Below are positions 33,262-40,666 of a stretch of 51,674 nucleotides of DNA, in pieces; position 1 is the stretch's first letter, and each line of letters begins with the position of its first letter. This stretch comes from Paludibacteraceae bacterium (GTDB lineage Bacteria > Bacteroidota > Bacteroidia > Bacteroidales > Paludibacteraceae): positions 1 through 51,674 of the forward strand of contig JAKSKV010000023.1 in the NCBI GenBank assembly GCA_024401555.1. The letters run 5' to 3'. The translations under genes were made by a program, and so were the position numbers. Below the pieces are notes generated by a model. The model did no database searches, was not told the DNA's origin, and saw nothing but the letters and a program-made list of their open reading frames with translations.

Positions 33262-34209
33262 TTATTCTTCGATTTCGTCAATGTTTAGTCCTGTCATGGC
33301 TGTGATTTCTTCCGTAGGGTATCCTTTTTGTTTCATCATACGAGCGATTGATAGGTTGGTTTCGAGGATACCTTTTTTTATACCTTCTTTTATACCTTCT
33401 TCCCGACCTTCTTTTAGGCCTTCTTTCAAACCTTGCGCTCTACCTTCTGCCAAACCACGTTTGATACCTTGCTCAAATCCATAACGCTCCACGGTGCCTC
33501 GATTGGAGAGGACCTTTAGTTCCGCCTCATATTGGGCATACTCCGCCTCGGAAAGGGCGGACACCTTCGCCTTCTCGATGAGTTTCAACAAAGCCTCGTC
33601 GGCTATTTCGTAGATTTCGGGATCCAAATTCTCCATATTGCCTAAGTTTTTAATCGTTTCCAACCAGATGTCCTTGGGTGTGAGGCCGCTTTTCTCGACG
33701 GCCAATTGGAAGTTGGGCAACGAAATGTAGTACTTGCGCATCCTGTCCCAGAACTCGGTCTGCTTGTCGATGTCGAACTCCGCGGTGCGGGTCACCACCT
33801 CTTCCAACTCCTCCATCGGAACACCCAAGATGAACACGCCGATCAATCGGGGAATGTCGCTCTCCCTTTCGCTCCAGGAGACACCCCGCTTGATGTGTTT
33901 GTCCATCAGGTTGTAAAGGTAATAATTTGCCCGTGTTTTGAAAAACGGATGGGTGTAATTCTGCATCTCCACAATCACATCGTCTCCGTTGTCCAGTCGG
34001 CAACGCAGGTCGAATGTGACGCCGCGTAGGTCGGGATGGTCACGGGTCTGCTCCACGGGAAGGAACTCCAGGTGCTCGATGGTGCCGTAATCCTCGCTGA
34101 GAATCGCGTTAAGGAAAGATTTCATACTGGCTTCTTCGCCCATACAATGTTTAAAACCGAAATCGGTTTTGAGGTCAATGTATACGCCTCTGTTTTGATT
34201 TTTTACCAT
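33262..34209 (-). CDS. Rpn family recombination-promoting nuclease / putative transposase
   Basis: A 315-residue PD-(D/E)XK protein of the TIGR01784 type, common in Bacteroidetes in many copies. DLKTDFGFKHCMGEEASMKSFLNAIL is the N-terminal family block. VTFDLRCRLDNGDDVIVEMQ (about residues 74-93) carries the catalytic Asp and E-x-Q. FKTRANYYLYNLMDKHIKRG follows. The C-terminal region has Glu-Gly-(R/I)-(K/E) tetrapeptides (KEGLKEGREEGIKEGI) and ends ITAMTGLNIDEIEE. It differs from the first Rpn protein in its core but shares the tail style. It sits alone inside a 1,095-bp segment between two 154-bp direct repeats. Confidence 0.9.
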   Translation of the reverse strand: MVKNQNRGVYIDLKTDFGFKHCMGEEASMKSFLNAILSEDYGTIEHLEFLPVEQTRDHPDLRGVTFDLRCRLDNGDDVIVEMQNYTHPFFKTRANYYLYNLMDKHIKRGVSWSERESDIPRLIGVFILGVPMEELEEVVTRTAEFDIDKQTEFWDRMRKYYISLPNFQLAVEKSGLTPKDIWLETIKNLGNMENLDPEIYEIADEALLKLIEKAKVSALSEAEYAQYEAELKVLSNRGTVERYGFEQGIKRGLAEGRAQGLKEGLKEGREEGIKEGIKKGILETNLSIARMMKQKGYPTEEITAMTGLNIDEIEE

Positions 34210-34241
34210 AGATTTAACAGGTGTTTTATTATAGTTGTGTG

Positions 34242-34249
34242 CAAAGATA
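34242..34249 (-). promoter_or_regulatory. -7 element of the second rpn gene
   Basis: TATCTTTG on the minus strand matches consensus and lies 32 bp before the ATG. No TTTG box is clear upstream. Confidence 0.55.
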
Positions 34250-34309
34250 ATACAATATTGTTTTGTTTGTGTAATAAATACAGTAAAATAAGGAACGATT
34301 GTGAATTTG

Positions 34310-34463
34310 TGTCTATTGGGTTATCCGTGGCTTGGTGCAAACGATGATGCGGAGAAGGGTAGGGGCGTATTGTATACGCCCCTGGTATGCAAAACGGACC
34401 GACGCCAATAATGTCTGTGGGTGATTTGCATTGCCCGACAGGGCGTTTTCAAAACGCCCCTAC
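34310..34463 (+). repeat. 154-bp direct repeat, copy B
   Basis: This second copy carries a non-coding remnant of the MATE 3' end (34310-34358) followed by the same 105-bp palindromic element as copy A. It lies in the 462-bp space between the rpn start and the lipoprotein gene. The rest of that space holds only the lipoprotein promoter and its leader. Confidence 0.92.
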
Positions 34464-34516
34464 TGCCAGCTATACCACATTTGGTATGAAGTGGTACATG
34501 TTTTCTCTCCCGATTG

Positions 34517-34547
34517 TTTGCCAAGCCAATAAAAACCCCTATATTTG
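34517..34547 (+). promoter_or_regulatory. Promoter of the FISUMP-like lipoprotein
   Basis: TTTG (34517-34520), a 19-bp spacer, TATATTTG (34540-34547), an exact consensus. The start would be near 34553, leaving a leader of about 119 nt before the ATG. Confidence 0.75.
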
Positions 34548-34671
34548 AAAACCTAACGAATGAATCTTTTTGAGGTATGTCCAGTGTATGTGCATTAAAT
34601 ACTTTTAACGGTAAACGTTTGGCGATGTCAAATGTTTGATACAAATAAAACTAATATTTAATCTTTAAAAC

Positions 34672-35556
34672 ATGAAGAAAAGATTTTTATTTTTCGCATT
34701 GCCGTTGGTGGCAATGCTGTCGTTGGGCTCTTGCGGAGACGACGAGATTGAGAGGGAGGATAATACGCCAAATAAGGAGCAGACGGATCCGAACAAGCCA
34801 TCTGGCGATGATGAAGACGACTATGATGACGAGGACGATTACTCCCGCACTTGTGAGGAGAAGTGCACCACCTTTGGCGAGACCAACGGCGTGGAGTATG
34901 TCGATTTGGGTCTGCCAAGCGGTAACCTGTGGGCGACGATGAACATCGGAGCAGATAAGATAGAGGCCTACGGCGACTTGTATTCATGGGGAGAGACTTC
35001 TACCAAGAATAACTATTGTGAAGTTTGTTATTCCTTCTACAAGAAACTCTTCGAGGAGGTGGATGGGTTCACCAACTACATCCATGGTTATACCAAGTAT
35101 ATGCCTAAGGATAAGGCCAGCGAGTATGGCTATGGTGGATTCTTCGACAACAAGACCACTTTGGATTTGACCGACGACGTGGCTCATGTGAAGTTGGGTG
35201 GCTCGTGGCGTATGCCAACCGAGTGTGATTTCGATGAGTTGAAGGAGAACTGCGAGAAAGTGTGGTGTACCTACCAAGGTGTGAACGGCTATAAGTTCAC
35301 GGCGAAAAACGGCAAGTGGCTCTTTTTGCCTGCTGCCGGTTACGGCTACGGCAACCTCGACTACCCTCGCAGCTACGAGGGCGTTTTCGGCTGCTATTGG
35401 TCTAGTTCGCTCAATTCCGACCACCCGGGCTACGCTTACTACCTCCCCTTCTATTCGTTCTATTCGGGCGCCATCTACGTCTACTACGACGGCGACTACG
35501 ACTGCCGCTACTTCGGGTACTCTGTTCGTGCCGTTTGCCCATCCGCAAAGAAATAA
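34672..35556 (+). CDS. Surface lipoprotein with FISUMP / C-type-lectin-like domain, candidate DGR target
   Basis: A 294-residue lipoprotein. The lipobox LSLGSC puts lipidated Cys at residue 21, and GDDE right after it fits the Bacteroidetes surface-export signal. An acidic linker (about residues 30-60) leads to a domain that starts YVDLGLPSGNLWATMNIGA and continues WRMPTECDFDEL, LFLPAAGYG, YWSSSLNS and YSVRAVC. This order is the FISUMP / formylglycine-type C-type-lectin fold seen in many Bacteroides surface proteins, including targets of diversity-generating retroelements. Codons in the last 67 positions of the domain (35338-35538) are mostly NNC, unlike the T-ending codons before them. It has its own promoter and terminator. 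Confidence 0.88.
   Translation: MKKRFLFFALPLVAMLSLGSCGDDEIEREDNTPNKEQTDPNKPSGDDEDDYDDEDDYSRTCEEKCTTFGETNGVEYVDLGLPSGNLWATMNIGADKIEAYGDLYSWGETSTKNNYCEVCYSFYKKLFEEVDGFTNYIHGYTKYMPKDKASEYGYGGFFDNKTTLDLTDDVAHVKLGGSWRMPTECDFDELKENCEKVWCTYQGVNGYKFTAKNGKWLFLPAAGYGYGNLDYPRSYEGVFGCYWSSSLNSDHPGYAYYLPFYSFYSGAIYVYYDGDYDCRYFGYSVRAVCPSAKK
35338..35538 (+). other. Candidate DGR variable region
   Basis: Of 67 codons, 46 end in C, including 16 in a row at 35467-35514 that code for many different residues (G, A, I, Y, V, D, C, R, F). This is expected if AAC codons of a template repeat were changed at their A positions by an error-prone reverse transcriptase. The end, coding YSVRAVC, sits where the unmutated IMH would be in known targets. 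No reverse transcriptase or template repeat lies in this window, so the call is an inference. Confidence 0.5.
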
Positions 35557-35572
35557 CCATATCGCGTAGGAA

Positions 35573-35616
35573 AAAACAAGCGATGCGCAGCCGATGGGTT
35601 GCGCATTGTTTGTTTT
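35573..35616. terminator. Long hairpin after the lipoprotein gene
   Basis: Arms 35573-35592 and 35597-35616 pair over 20 bp, three of them G-U, around the loop GATG, with A residues on the left and T residues on the right. It is a likely terminator. Its GC-rich upper stem with a 4-nt loop just after the putative variable region also resembles the hairpins that follow DGR target regions. Confidence 0.75.
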
Positions 35617-35636
35617 GTAGAGACGGAGGGCATTTC

Positions 35637-35736
35637 CCCGACAGGGCGTTTTCAAAACGCCCCTACATTGCGTCGCACCTCGGTTTGTCGATAATGATGA
35701 ATGGCGTGGTGTATAGGCGTATTGCATACGTCTTGG
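35637..35736 (+). repeat. Dispersed palindromic element, rearranged copy C
   Basis: 35637-35666 equals the right end of copies A and B (CCCGACAGGGCGTTTTCAAA and onward to CCCCTAC). 35711-35736 resembles their left end (GGCGTATTGCATACG), but the two halves are in the opposite order. The 45 bp between them are not similar to A or B. Confidence 0.7.
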
Positions 35737-35776
35737 TGGGTCGGATATTTCCGTTCTAAAATTCGCCCTGAAACTT

Positions 35777-35811
35777 AAAAAAAATCACAACCATCAGGCT
35801 GTGATTTTTTT
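35777..35811. terminator. Bidirectional terminator before the nitroreductase gene
   Basis: AAAAATCACA pairs with TGTGATTTTT around AACCATCAGGC. It differs from the hairpin at 33221-33253 by one base in the loop and sits likewise between convergent genes. Confidence 0.85.
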
Positions 35812-35832
35812 GTTTTGGGATATGCACAATGC

Positions 35833-36483
35833 TTATTTCCAAACATTGTAATGCACATTCTCCGTATTCCACTTATCCTTTGGAGCTGGACTCTCAGCAG
35901 GATAACCCATTGGAATGACGCAAAGCACAATTTGTGAAGATGGCATGTTCAACATTCTACCCATCATCTTCGCCTTATCCAAGTTTGGATAGAAACCTGT
36001 CCAGACAGCGCCCAATCCTAAGGCGTGTGCAGCCAAAAGGATATTCTCGGTAGCGGCAGACGCGTCTTGTACCCAGAACTCGCGGATCTTCTCATCCTCG
36101 ATCGCTTTGGTCATATCACCGCAAACCACGATAGCCATTGGCGCTTTTGCCGCCATGTGCGCATTTTGTGCGGAGTCGGCGATTTGTTGAAGAAGTGCCT
36201 TGTCATTCACCACGGTGAAACTCCAAGGTTGTTTGTTGATAGCGGATGGAGCGGCCATGCCTGCGCGGAGAATCTTCTCGACCTTCCAATCCTCCACGGG
36301 AGTCTCTTGGTAATCCCGTACGCTGGTGCGGGTTTGGATGGCTTGGAGTACAACCTCCGCGCTGTCGATATTATTGCAAGCGGCGTTTTCTGTTTTACAA
36401 CAATTGCCGCAACAAGAAGAGAGTGCGAGTGCACCTGTCAGGAAAAAGTTGGTCATGGCGGCCCACAAAAATTTTTTATTCAT
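35833..36483 (-). CDS. Nitroreductase-family lipoprotein
   Basis: A 216-residue FMN-dependent nitroreductase-fold protein. Residues about 46-205 are the domain: IQTRTSVRDYQETPV, AGMAAPSAINKQPWSFTVV (FMN binding), then DASAATENILLAAHALGLGAVWTGFYP and VIPMGYPAESPAPKDKW. An N-terminal signal with lipobox ALSSC puts the lipidated Cys at residue 24, followed by CGNCC, so the enzyme is outside the cytoplasm. That is unusual for a family that needs NAD(P)H and FMN. The CCGNCC cluster could bind a metal or act in thiol redox. It is divergent from the next gene with overlapping promoters. Confidence 0.9.
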   Translation of the reverse strand: MNKKFLWAAMTNFFLTGALALSSCCGNCCKTENAACNNIDSAEVVLQAIQTRTSVRDYQETPVEDWKVEKILRAGMAAPSAINKQPWSFTVVNDKALLQQIADSAQNAHMAAKAPMAIVVCGDMTKAIEDEKIREFWVQDASAATENILLAAHALGLGAVWTGFYPNLDKAKMMGRMLNMPSSQIVLCVIPMGYPAESPAPKDKWNTENVHYNVWK

Positions 36484-36506
36484 AAGTTTTTGTTATTAAA
36501 TGTTCG

Positions 36507-36526
36507 CAAAAATAGTTATATATTTG
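36507..36526. promoter_or_regulatory. Divergent -7 elements
   Basis: TATTTTTG on the minus strand (36507-36514) serves the nitroreductase gene and TATATTTG on the plus strand (36519-36526) serves the TlpA-like gene. They are 4 bp apart, so the two promoters compete for the same 60-bp space. Confidence 0.6.
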
Positions 36527-36538
36527 TCTATTAAAATC

Positions 36539-37927
36539 ATGATGAGAAAGTTTTTTTACATATTCATCCTATTATGCCTCTTTGGATCCTCCTTCGCGAA
36601 GGAGGTGAAACTGTCGGGTGTAGCTCCCTCTTATGTGGGGGAACAGCTGGAAGTGAGGTGCAATACCAATTTGATGGTAGGCGGGGAGCGGATCCTTGCC
36701 ACTTCGGTTGTGGATTCGACTGGCGCTTTCTCTTTCACCTTCGATCTTTTACAGACCACGCAGGTTTTTATCCCTACCGAGACATCTCGCGGATATATCT
36801 TTATGGAACCAGGTGCCCAGTATGAGGTGAAACTTTTGCCTCGTAAGGAGCGCACCCTCTCCCAGAAGTTGGATCCCTATTTCAAGCCGACCGATTATAT
36901 GTTGGATATTGTCCATCTGAAACATGGTGATATCAATGCACAGATCATGGAGTTTGAGGATGCGTTCGATTTTTATTCCATGAAGCATTTGGTCTATGGC
37001 GCCACTCCCGACTCGCTGAAAAAATCGGTGGGGGAGATTCGTGAGATTTTCCCTGATTTCGCCGCCCATCGTTTCTTGGCGGACTATTTGGATTATCGAT
37101 GTATGCTCATTCTCAATATGGCGCAGAATGTCAATCAAACCAAGATCATCAAGGAGCTGAACGATAAGGATATTGATGTGGAGAACCCCGCATTTTGGGA
37201 TCTCTTCAACACGCTTTTCAACGATTTCATCAAGCAATCGGCTTATGACCGCGAACAGGCGCTTACCTTTTCACGTGTCATTGAGGAGGGAAATGTGAAG
37301 ATGTACCTTTTGAACATCAAAAACCGATATGGCATCAACAACCAAGTCTTGGGTGAATTGGTGGCGATTAAGTGGCTCTACGATTTGTTGAACTCTCCGG
37401 AGTATGACCGTGTGAAGGTCTATGAGATGTTGAGGGGGCTGGGTAGTGTCATTCAGTTGGATTACAACCGAGATCTACTGACGGAGATCCTGAATGGCGC
37501 ATCCGCTATCCAACCGGGGTTGGAGGTGCCCGACTTGAAGGCTCGTACCGTAAAAGGGAAGGCTTGTGGTCTCTCCGACTTTAAAGGCCACTACATCTAC
37601 TTGAATTTTGGAAATAGTTTCATTGATCAGACCCAAAAGGATCTGAATGTGATGATGCGTTTCCAAAACGATTATGGACGTGATTTGGATATCGTGAATA
37701 TCTTTCTGTATGACCAACAGGAGCAGGTTGCCCGACTCTCACAACGATTTGACGGCAAAATGAATTTCTGGTTGGTGGAGGATTCCGATGCGGTGAAGAA
37801 GATGTTTGGCATAAAAAGTCTTCCCGCCTTCTTTCTGATCGATAAGGATGGAACATTCCTGATGACCAAAGGTGCGGAACCCAACGACGAGTTGAAACTG
37901 CTGCTACAACGAATTTTGAAGAGGTAA
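36539..37927 (+). CDS. Exported TlpA-like protein without the CxxC pair
   Basis: A 462-residue exported protein. The frame is open from 36500, but the -7 box at 36519-36526 lies inside that stretch, so the ATG at 36539 (or the next one at 36542) is the start. A signal peptide follows (FFYIFILLCLFGSSFA). Residues about 23-110 look like the DUF4369-type N-terminal domain of Bacteroidetes TlpA proteins, about 110-320 are helical, and about 325-462 are a thioredoxin-fold domain (VPDLKARTVKGKACGLSDFKGHYIYLNF ... LPAFFLIDKDG). Where CxxC should be, the sequence reads GNSFIDQTQ, so it cannot do dithiol exchange. The next gene starts 4 bp after it. Confidence 0.85.
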   Translation: MMRKFFYIFILLCLFGSSFAKEVKLSGVAPSYVGEQLEVRCNTNLMVGGERILATSVVDSTGAFSFTFDLLQTTQVFIPTETSRGYIFMEPGAQYEVKLLPRKERTLSQKLDPYFKPTDYMLDIVHLKHGDINAQIMEFEDAFDFYSMKHLVYGATPDSLKKSVGEIREIFPDFAAHRFLADYLDYRCMLILNMAQNVNQTKIIKELNDKDIDVENPAFWDLFNTLFNDFIKQSAYDREQALTFSRVIEEGNVKMYLLNIKNRYGINNQVLGELVAIKWLYDLLNSPEYDRVKVYEMLRGLGSVIQLDYNRDLLTEILNGASAIQPGLEVPDLKARTVKGKACGLSDFKGHYIYLNFGNSFIDQTQKDLNVMMRFQNDYGRDLDIVNIFLYDQQEQVARLSQRFDGKMNFWLVEDSDAVKKMFGIKSLPAFFLIDKDGTFLMTKGAEPNDELKLLLQRILKR

Positions 37928-37931
37928 GCCT

Positions 37932-38828
37932 ATGGAGAGTTCTAATAAATCATTGCGTGAGGTGTTCCACCAAACGCTTCAAGATCTGATGTTGGACGAT
38001 GCCTTGATGGAGGATCTTGACCGCGTGTATATGCCGATGGCCAATATGATCCGTATGGGGTTCAATACGGGTGAGAGAACTCGCATCATTGGTGTGAACG
38101 GCGCCCAAGGTGCAGGCAAGACCACGTTCGGACGTCTCTTGCAGGTAGTGTTGGAAAAATCGTTTGGAATGAAGGTGGTTCAATTGAGCATAGACGACAT
38201 CTATCTTAGTCGTTCGGCGCGCGAGCGTCTGGCTCAGGAGGTACACCCCTTGTTGGCGACCCGCGGCGTGCCGGGAACGCATGATGTGAAACTGGGTGAG
38301 GATACCTTGGATGCCCTTTGTGAAGCGGGGGCGAAGGATGTGACATTGATCCCTCGATTCAATAAGGCGACAGACGATCCCTTCCCCCGTACGGAGTGGG
38401 ATAGTTTCGTGGGCCGTCCGGATGTGGTAATATTCGATGGTTGGTTCATGGGGGCTGTTGAGCAGAAAGAGACTGACTTGTTGCAGCCTGTCAACGCTTT
38501 GGAACGGGAAGAGGATCCCTACTGTGTTTGGCGCAGATATGTCAATAGTCAGTTAAAAGATAATTATAAATCTCTCTTCAATCGTTTGGACCTTTTGGTA
38601 ATGTTGAAGGTGCCTTCGTTCGATAAGGTATATGAGTGGCGCGCATTGCAGGAGGAGAAGTTGCGGATCAAGACGCAGGGCCAGAAAAATCTGCGTGTGA
38701 TGAGCGAAGAGGAGGTGAAGCGATTTATCTCCCACTACGAAAGATTGACGCGCCATATCTTGGCGGAGATGCCTTCCAGAGCGGATATGCTCTTCAAGGT
38801 GAGCGAAGATCACAGAATCTGCATTTAA
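37932..38828 (+). CDS. D-glycerate 3-kinase-like P-loop kinase (plant GLYK type)
   Basis: A 298-residue P-loop kinase. GVNGAQGAGKTTFGRLL (about residues 54-70) is Walker A, QLSIDDIYLS (about 86-95) and HPLLATRGVPGTHDVKL (about 108-124) are the substrate blocks of the GLYK / YggC-type family, and VVIFDGWFMG (about 168-177) is the Walker B region. In plants the family makes 3-phosphoglycerate in photorespiration; in bacteria it is thought to use glycerate. It lies 4 bp after the TlpA-like gene and ends with a terminator. A 2-hydroxyacid dehydrogenase at 47697 could supply glycerate, but it is distant. Confidence 0.82.
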   Translation: MESSNKSLREVFHQTLQDLMLDDALMEDLDRVYMPMANMIRMGFNTGERTRIIGVNGAQGAGKTTFGRLLQVVLEKSFGMKVVQLSIDDIYLSRSARERLAQEVHPLLATRGVPGTHDVKLGEDTLDALCEAGAKDVTLIPRFNKATDDPFPRTEWDSFVGRPDVVIFDGWFMGAVEQKETDLLQPVNALEREEDPYCVWRRYVNSQLKDNYKSLFNRLDLLVMLKVPSFDKVYEWRALQEEKLRIKTQGQKNLRVMSEEEVKRFISHYERLTRHILAEMPSRADMLFKVSEDHRICI

Positions 38829-38851
38829 TATTTTTGAATATAATTAGTAAC

Positions 38852-38877
38852 GGGGAGCCCAATTAGCCCCCTTTTTT
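38852..38877 (+). terminator. Terminator after the glycerate kinase gene
   Basis: GGGG-A-GC pairs with GCCCC around CCAATTA and is followed by six T residues (38872-38877). The bulged A is the only break in the stem. Confidence 0.75.
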
Positions 38878-38883
38878 CGTAAT

Positions 38884-40662
38884 ATGGCACTTCATTATCT
38901 ACAAGTCGAGAATTTAGCGAAATCATTTGGCGACAACTTTCTGTTCAAGGATATCTCCTTTGGTCTGTTTGAGGGTCAGCGTGTGGCGTTGATCGCGAAG
39001 AATGGAGCGGGAAAGAGCACCTTGTTGAATATCATCGCGGGCAATGAATCTTATGATGCGGGAAAGGTGACATTCAGAAGTGATTTGAATGTCGGTTTCT
39101 TGCCACAGGATCCTAAACTGGATGGCTTCAAGACGGTCGAGGATGTCTGCACTGGTACAGGCAATCCAATCCAAATGAAGCAGATGCTCGGCAAATTGAA
39201 GATTGTGGATATGACGCAGGAGTTGGCCGTGATGTCCGGAGGTCAGGTGAAACGAGTCGCTTTGGCGAAGGTCTTGGTCTCCAATCCTGAACTCCTCATT
39301 TTGGATGAGCCTACCAACCACCTTGATTTGGAGATGGTGGAGTGGCTTGAGGACTATTTGCGTCGTTCCCGTATGGCCTTGCTGATGGTGACGCACGACC
39401 GCTACTTTTTGGACCGTGTTTGCAGTGATATCCTTGAATTGGACCAAGAGCAATTGTTTACCTATAAAGGCAACTATTCCTATTATTTGGAGAAACGGCA
39501 GGAGCGCATCGATGTGCAGAATGCTGAACTGCAAAAGGCGAACAACCTCTTCCGCAAGGAGTTGGATTGGATGCGTCGTCAGCCACAGGCCCGCGCGGGT
39601 AAGGCGCAATACCGTATTGATGCCTTTTATGACTTGGAGAAGAAGGTGAAGGCGCCTCGTGCTTCGGGCAATGTGAAGTTGGATGTCAAGGCGAGTTACA
39701 TCGGCAGCAAGATATTTGAGGCGAAGCAGGTCTATAAGTCGTTCGGCGATCTGAAGATTTTGGATGATTTCAACTATACTTTCAACCGTTATGAGAAGTT
39801 GGGTATTGTGGGAAATAATGGAACAGGAAAGTCCACCTTCGTCAAGATGTTGGTGGGCGAGGAGGCGCCCGACAGTGGCGTGTTCGATATCGGCGAAACC
39901 GTTCGTTTTGGTTATTATAGCCAACAAGGAATGACCTTTAACCCTCAGATGAAGGTGATCGACGCCGTGAGGGATATTGCGGAGGTGGTGCAATTGGGAG
40001 ATGGCAAGAGGCTGACCGTCGGACAGTTTCTCAACCTCTTCTTGTTCACGCCTGAGACGCAGCAGAAGTTTATCTCCAAATTGAGTGGCGGTGAGCGACG
40101 TCGCTTGTACCTCTGTACTGTCTTGATGCGTAACCCGAACTTCTTGGTGCTCGACGAGCCAACCAACGATTTGGATATTATGACCTTGCAGGTTTTGGAG
40201 GAGTATCTCCAATCGTTCAAGGGATGCGTGATCGTGATCTCCCACGACCGTTATTTTATGGACAAGGTGGTGGATCATCTCTTTGTATTCCACGGCGACG
40301 CGAATGTGCAAGACTTCCCCGGCAACTACACGGATTACCGCGAGTACCGCGATATGAAACTCTATTTTGAACGTCAAGAGAAGGAGGAGGCCGCTAAACA
40401 GAAATCGGTTGCTCCCGCTCCGCAGCGAGAGAAACGTGAGCGTGTCCGTAAGATGACATTCCAGGAACAGCGTGAGTTTGAGCAGTTGGAGAAGGATTTG
40501 GCTGCGTTGGAGAGTGAGAAGTCCGCTTTGGAGGAGGCCCTCTCTTCCGGAACATTGGGTGGAGATGAGCTGATGGCGAAGTCGAGCCGTATCGCTGAAA
40601 TCATTGATCTCCTTGATGAAAAGGAGATGCGTTGGTTGGAATTGAGTGAAATAGGAAAGTAA
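38884..40662 (+). CDS. ABC-F family ATPase (Uup-like)
   Basis: A 592-residue soluble protein with two ATP-binding cassettes and no membrane domain, acting on ribosomes or DNA-related processes in this family. First cassette: KNGAGKST (about residues 39-46), MSGGQVKR, LLILDEPTNHLD. Second: GNNGTGKST (about 312-320), LSGGERRR, FLVLDEPTNDLD. The interdomain linker (about 210-270) contains FRKELDWMRRQPQARAGKAQYRI, which is typical of Uup rather than antibiotic-resistance ABC-F. The C-terminal helices (about 515-592) match the Uup DNA-binding coiled-coil domain. It starts just after a terminator and is followed 4 bp later by the peptidase gene. Confidence 0.92.
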   Translation: MALHYLQVENLAKSFGDNFLFKDISFGLFEGQRVALIAKNGAGKSTLLNIIAGNESYDAGKVTFRSDLNVGFLPQDPKLDGFKTVEDVCTGTGNPIQMKQMLGKLKIVDMTQELAVMSGGQVKRVALAKVLVSNPELLILDEPTNHLDLEMVEWLEDYLRRSRMALLMVTHDRYFLDRVCSDILELDQEQLFTYKGNYSYYLEKRQERIDVQNAELQKANNLFRKELDWMRRQPQARAGKAQYRIDAFYDLEKKVKAPRASGNVKLDVKASYIGSKIFEAKQVYKSFGDLKILDDFNYTFNRYEKLGIVGNNGTGKSTFVKMLVGEEAPDSGVFDIGETVRFGYYSQQGMTFNPQMKVIDAVRDIAEVVQLGDGKRLTVGQFLNLFLFTPETQQKFISKLSGGERRRLYLCTVLMRNPNFLVLDEPTNDLDIMTLQVLEEYLQSFKGCVIVISHDRYFMDKVVDHLFVFHGDANVQDFPGNYTDYREYRDMKLYFERQEKEEAAKQKSVAPAPQREKRERVRKMTFQEQREFEQLEKDLAALESEKSALEEALSSGTLGGDELMAKSSRIAEIIDLLDEKEMRWLELSEIGK

Positions 40663-40666
40663 TAAT

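Noticed and set aside
33072-33281. Short frames coding CRGVLKTPCRAMQ-type peptides at 33072-33281, 34321-34644 and 34984-35727 (minus)
   Set aside because: They are translations of the dispersed palindromic element. The shared peptide comes from the repeat and not from a protein family.
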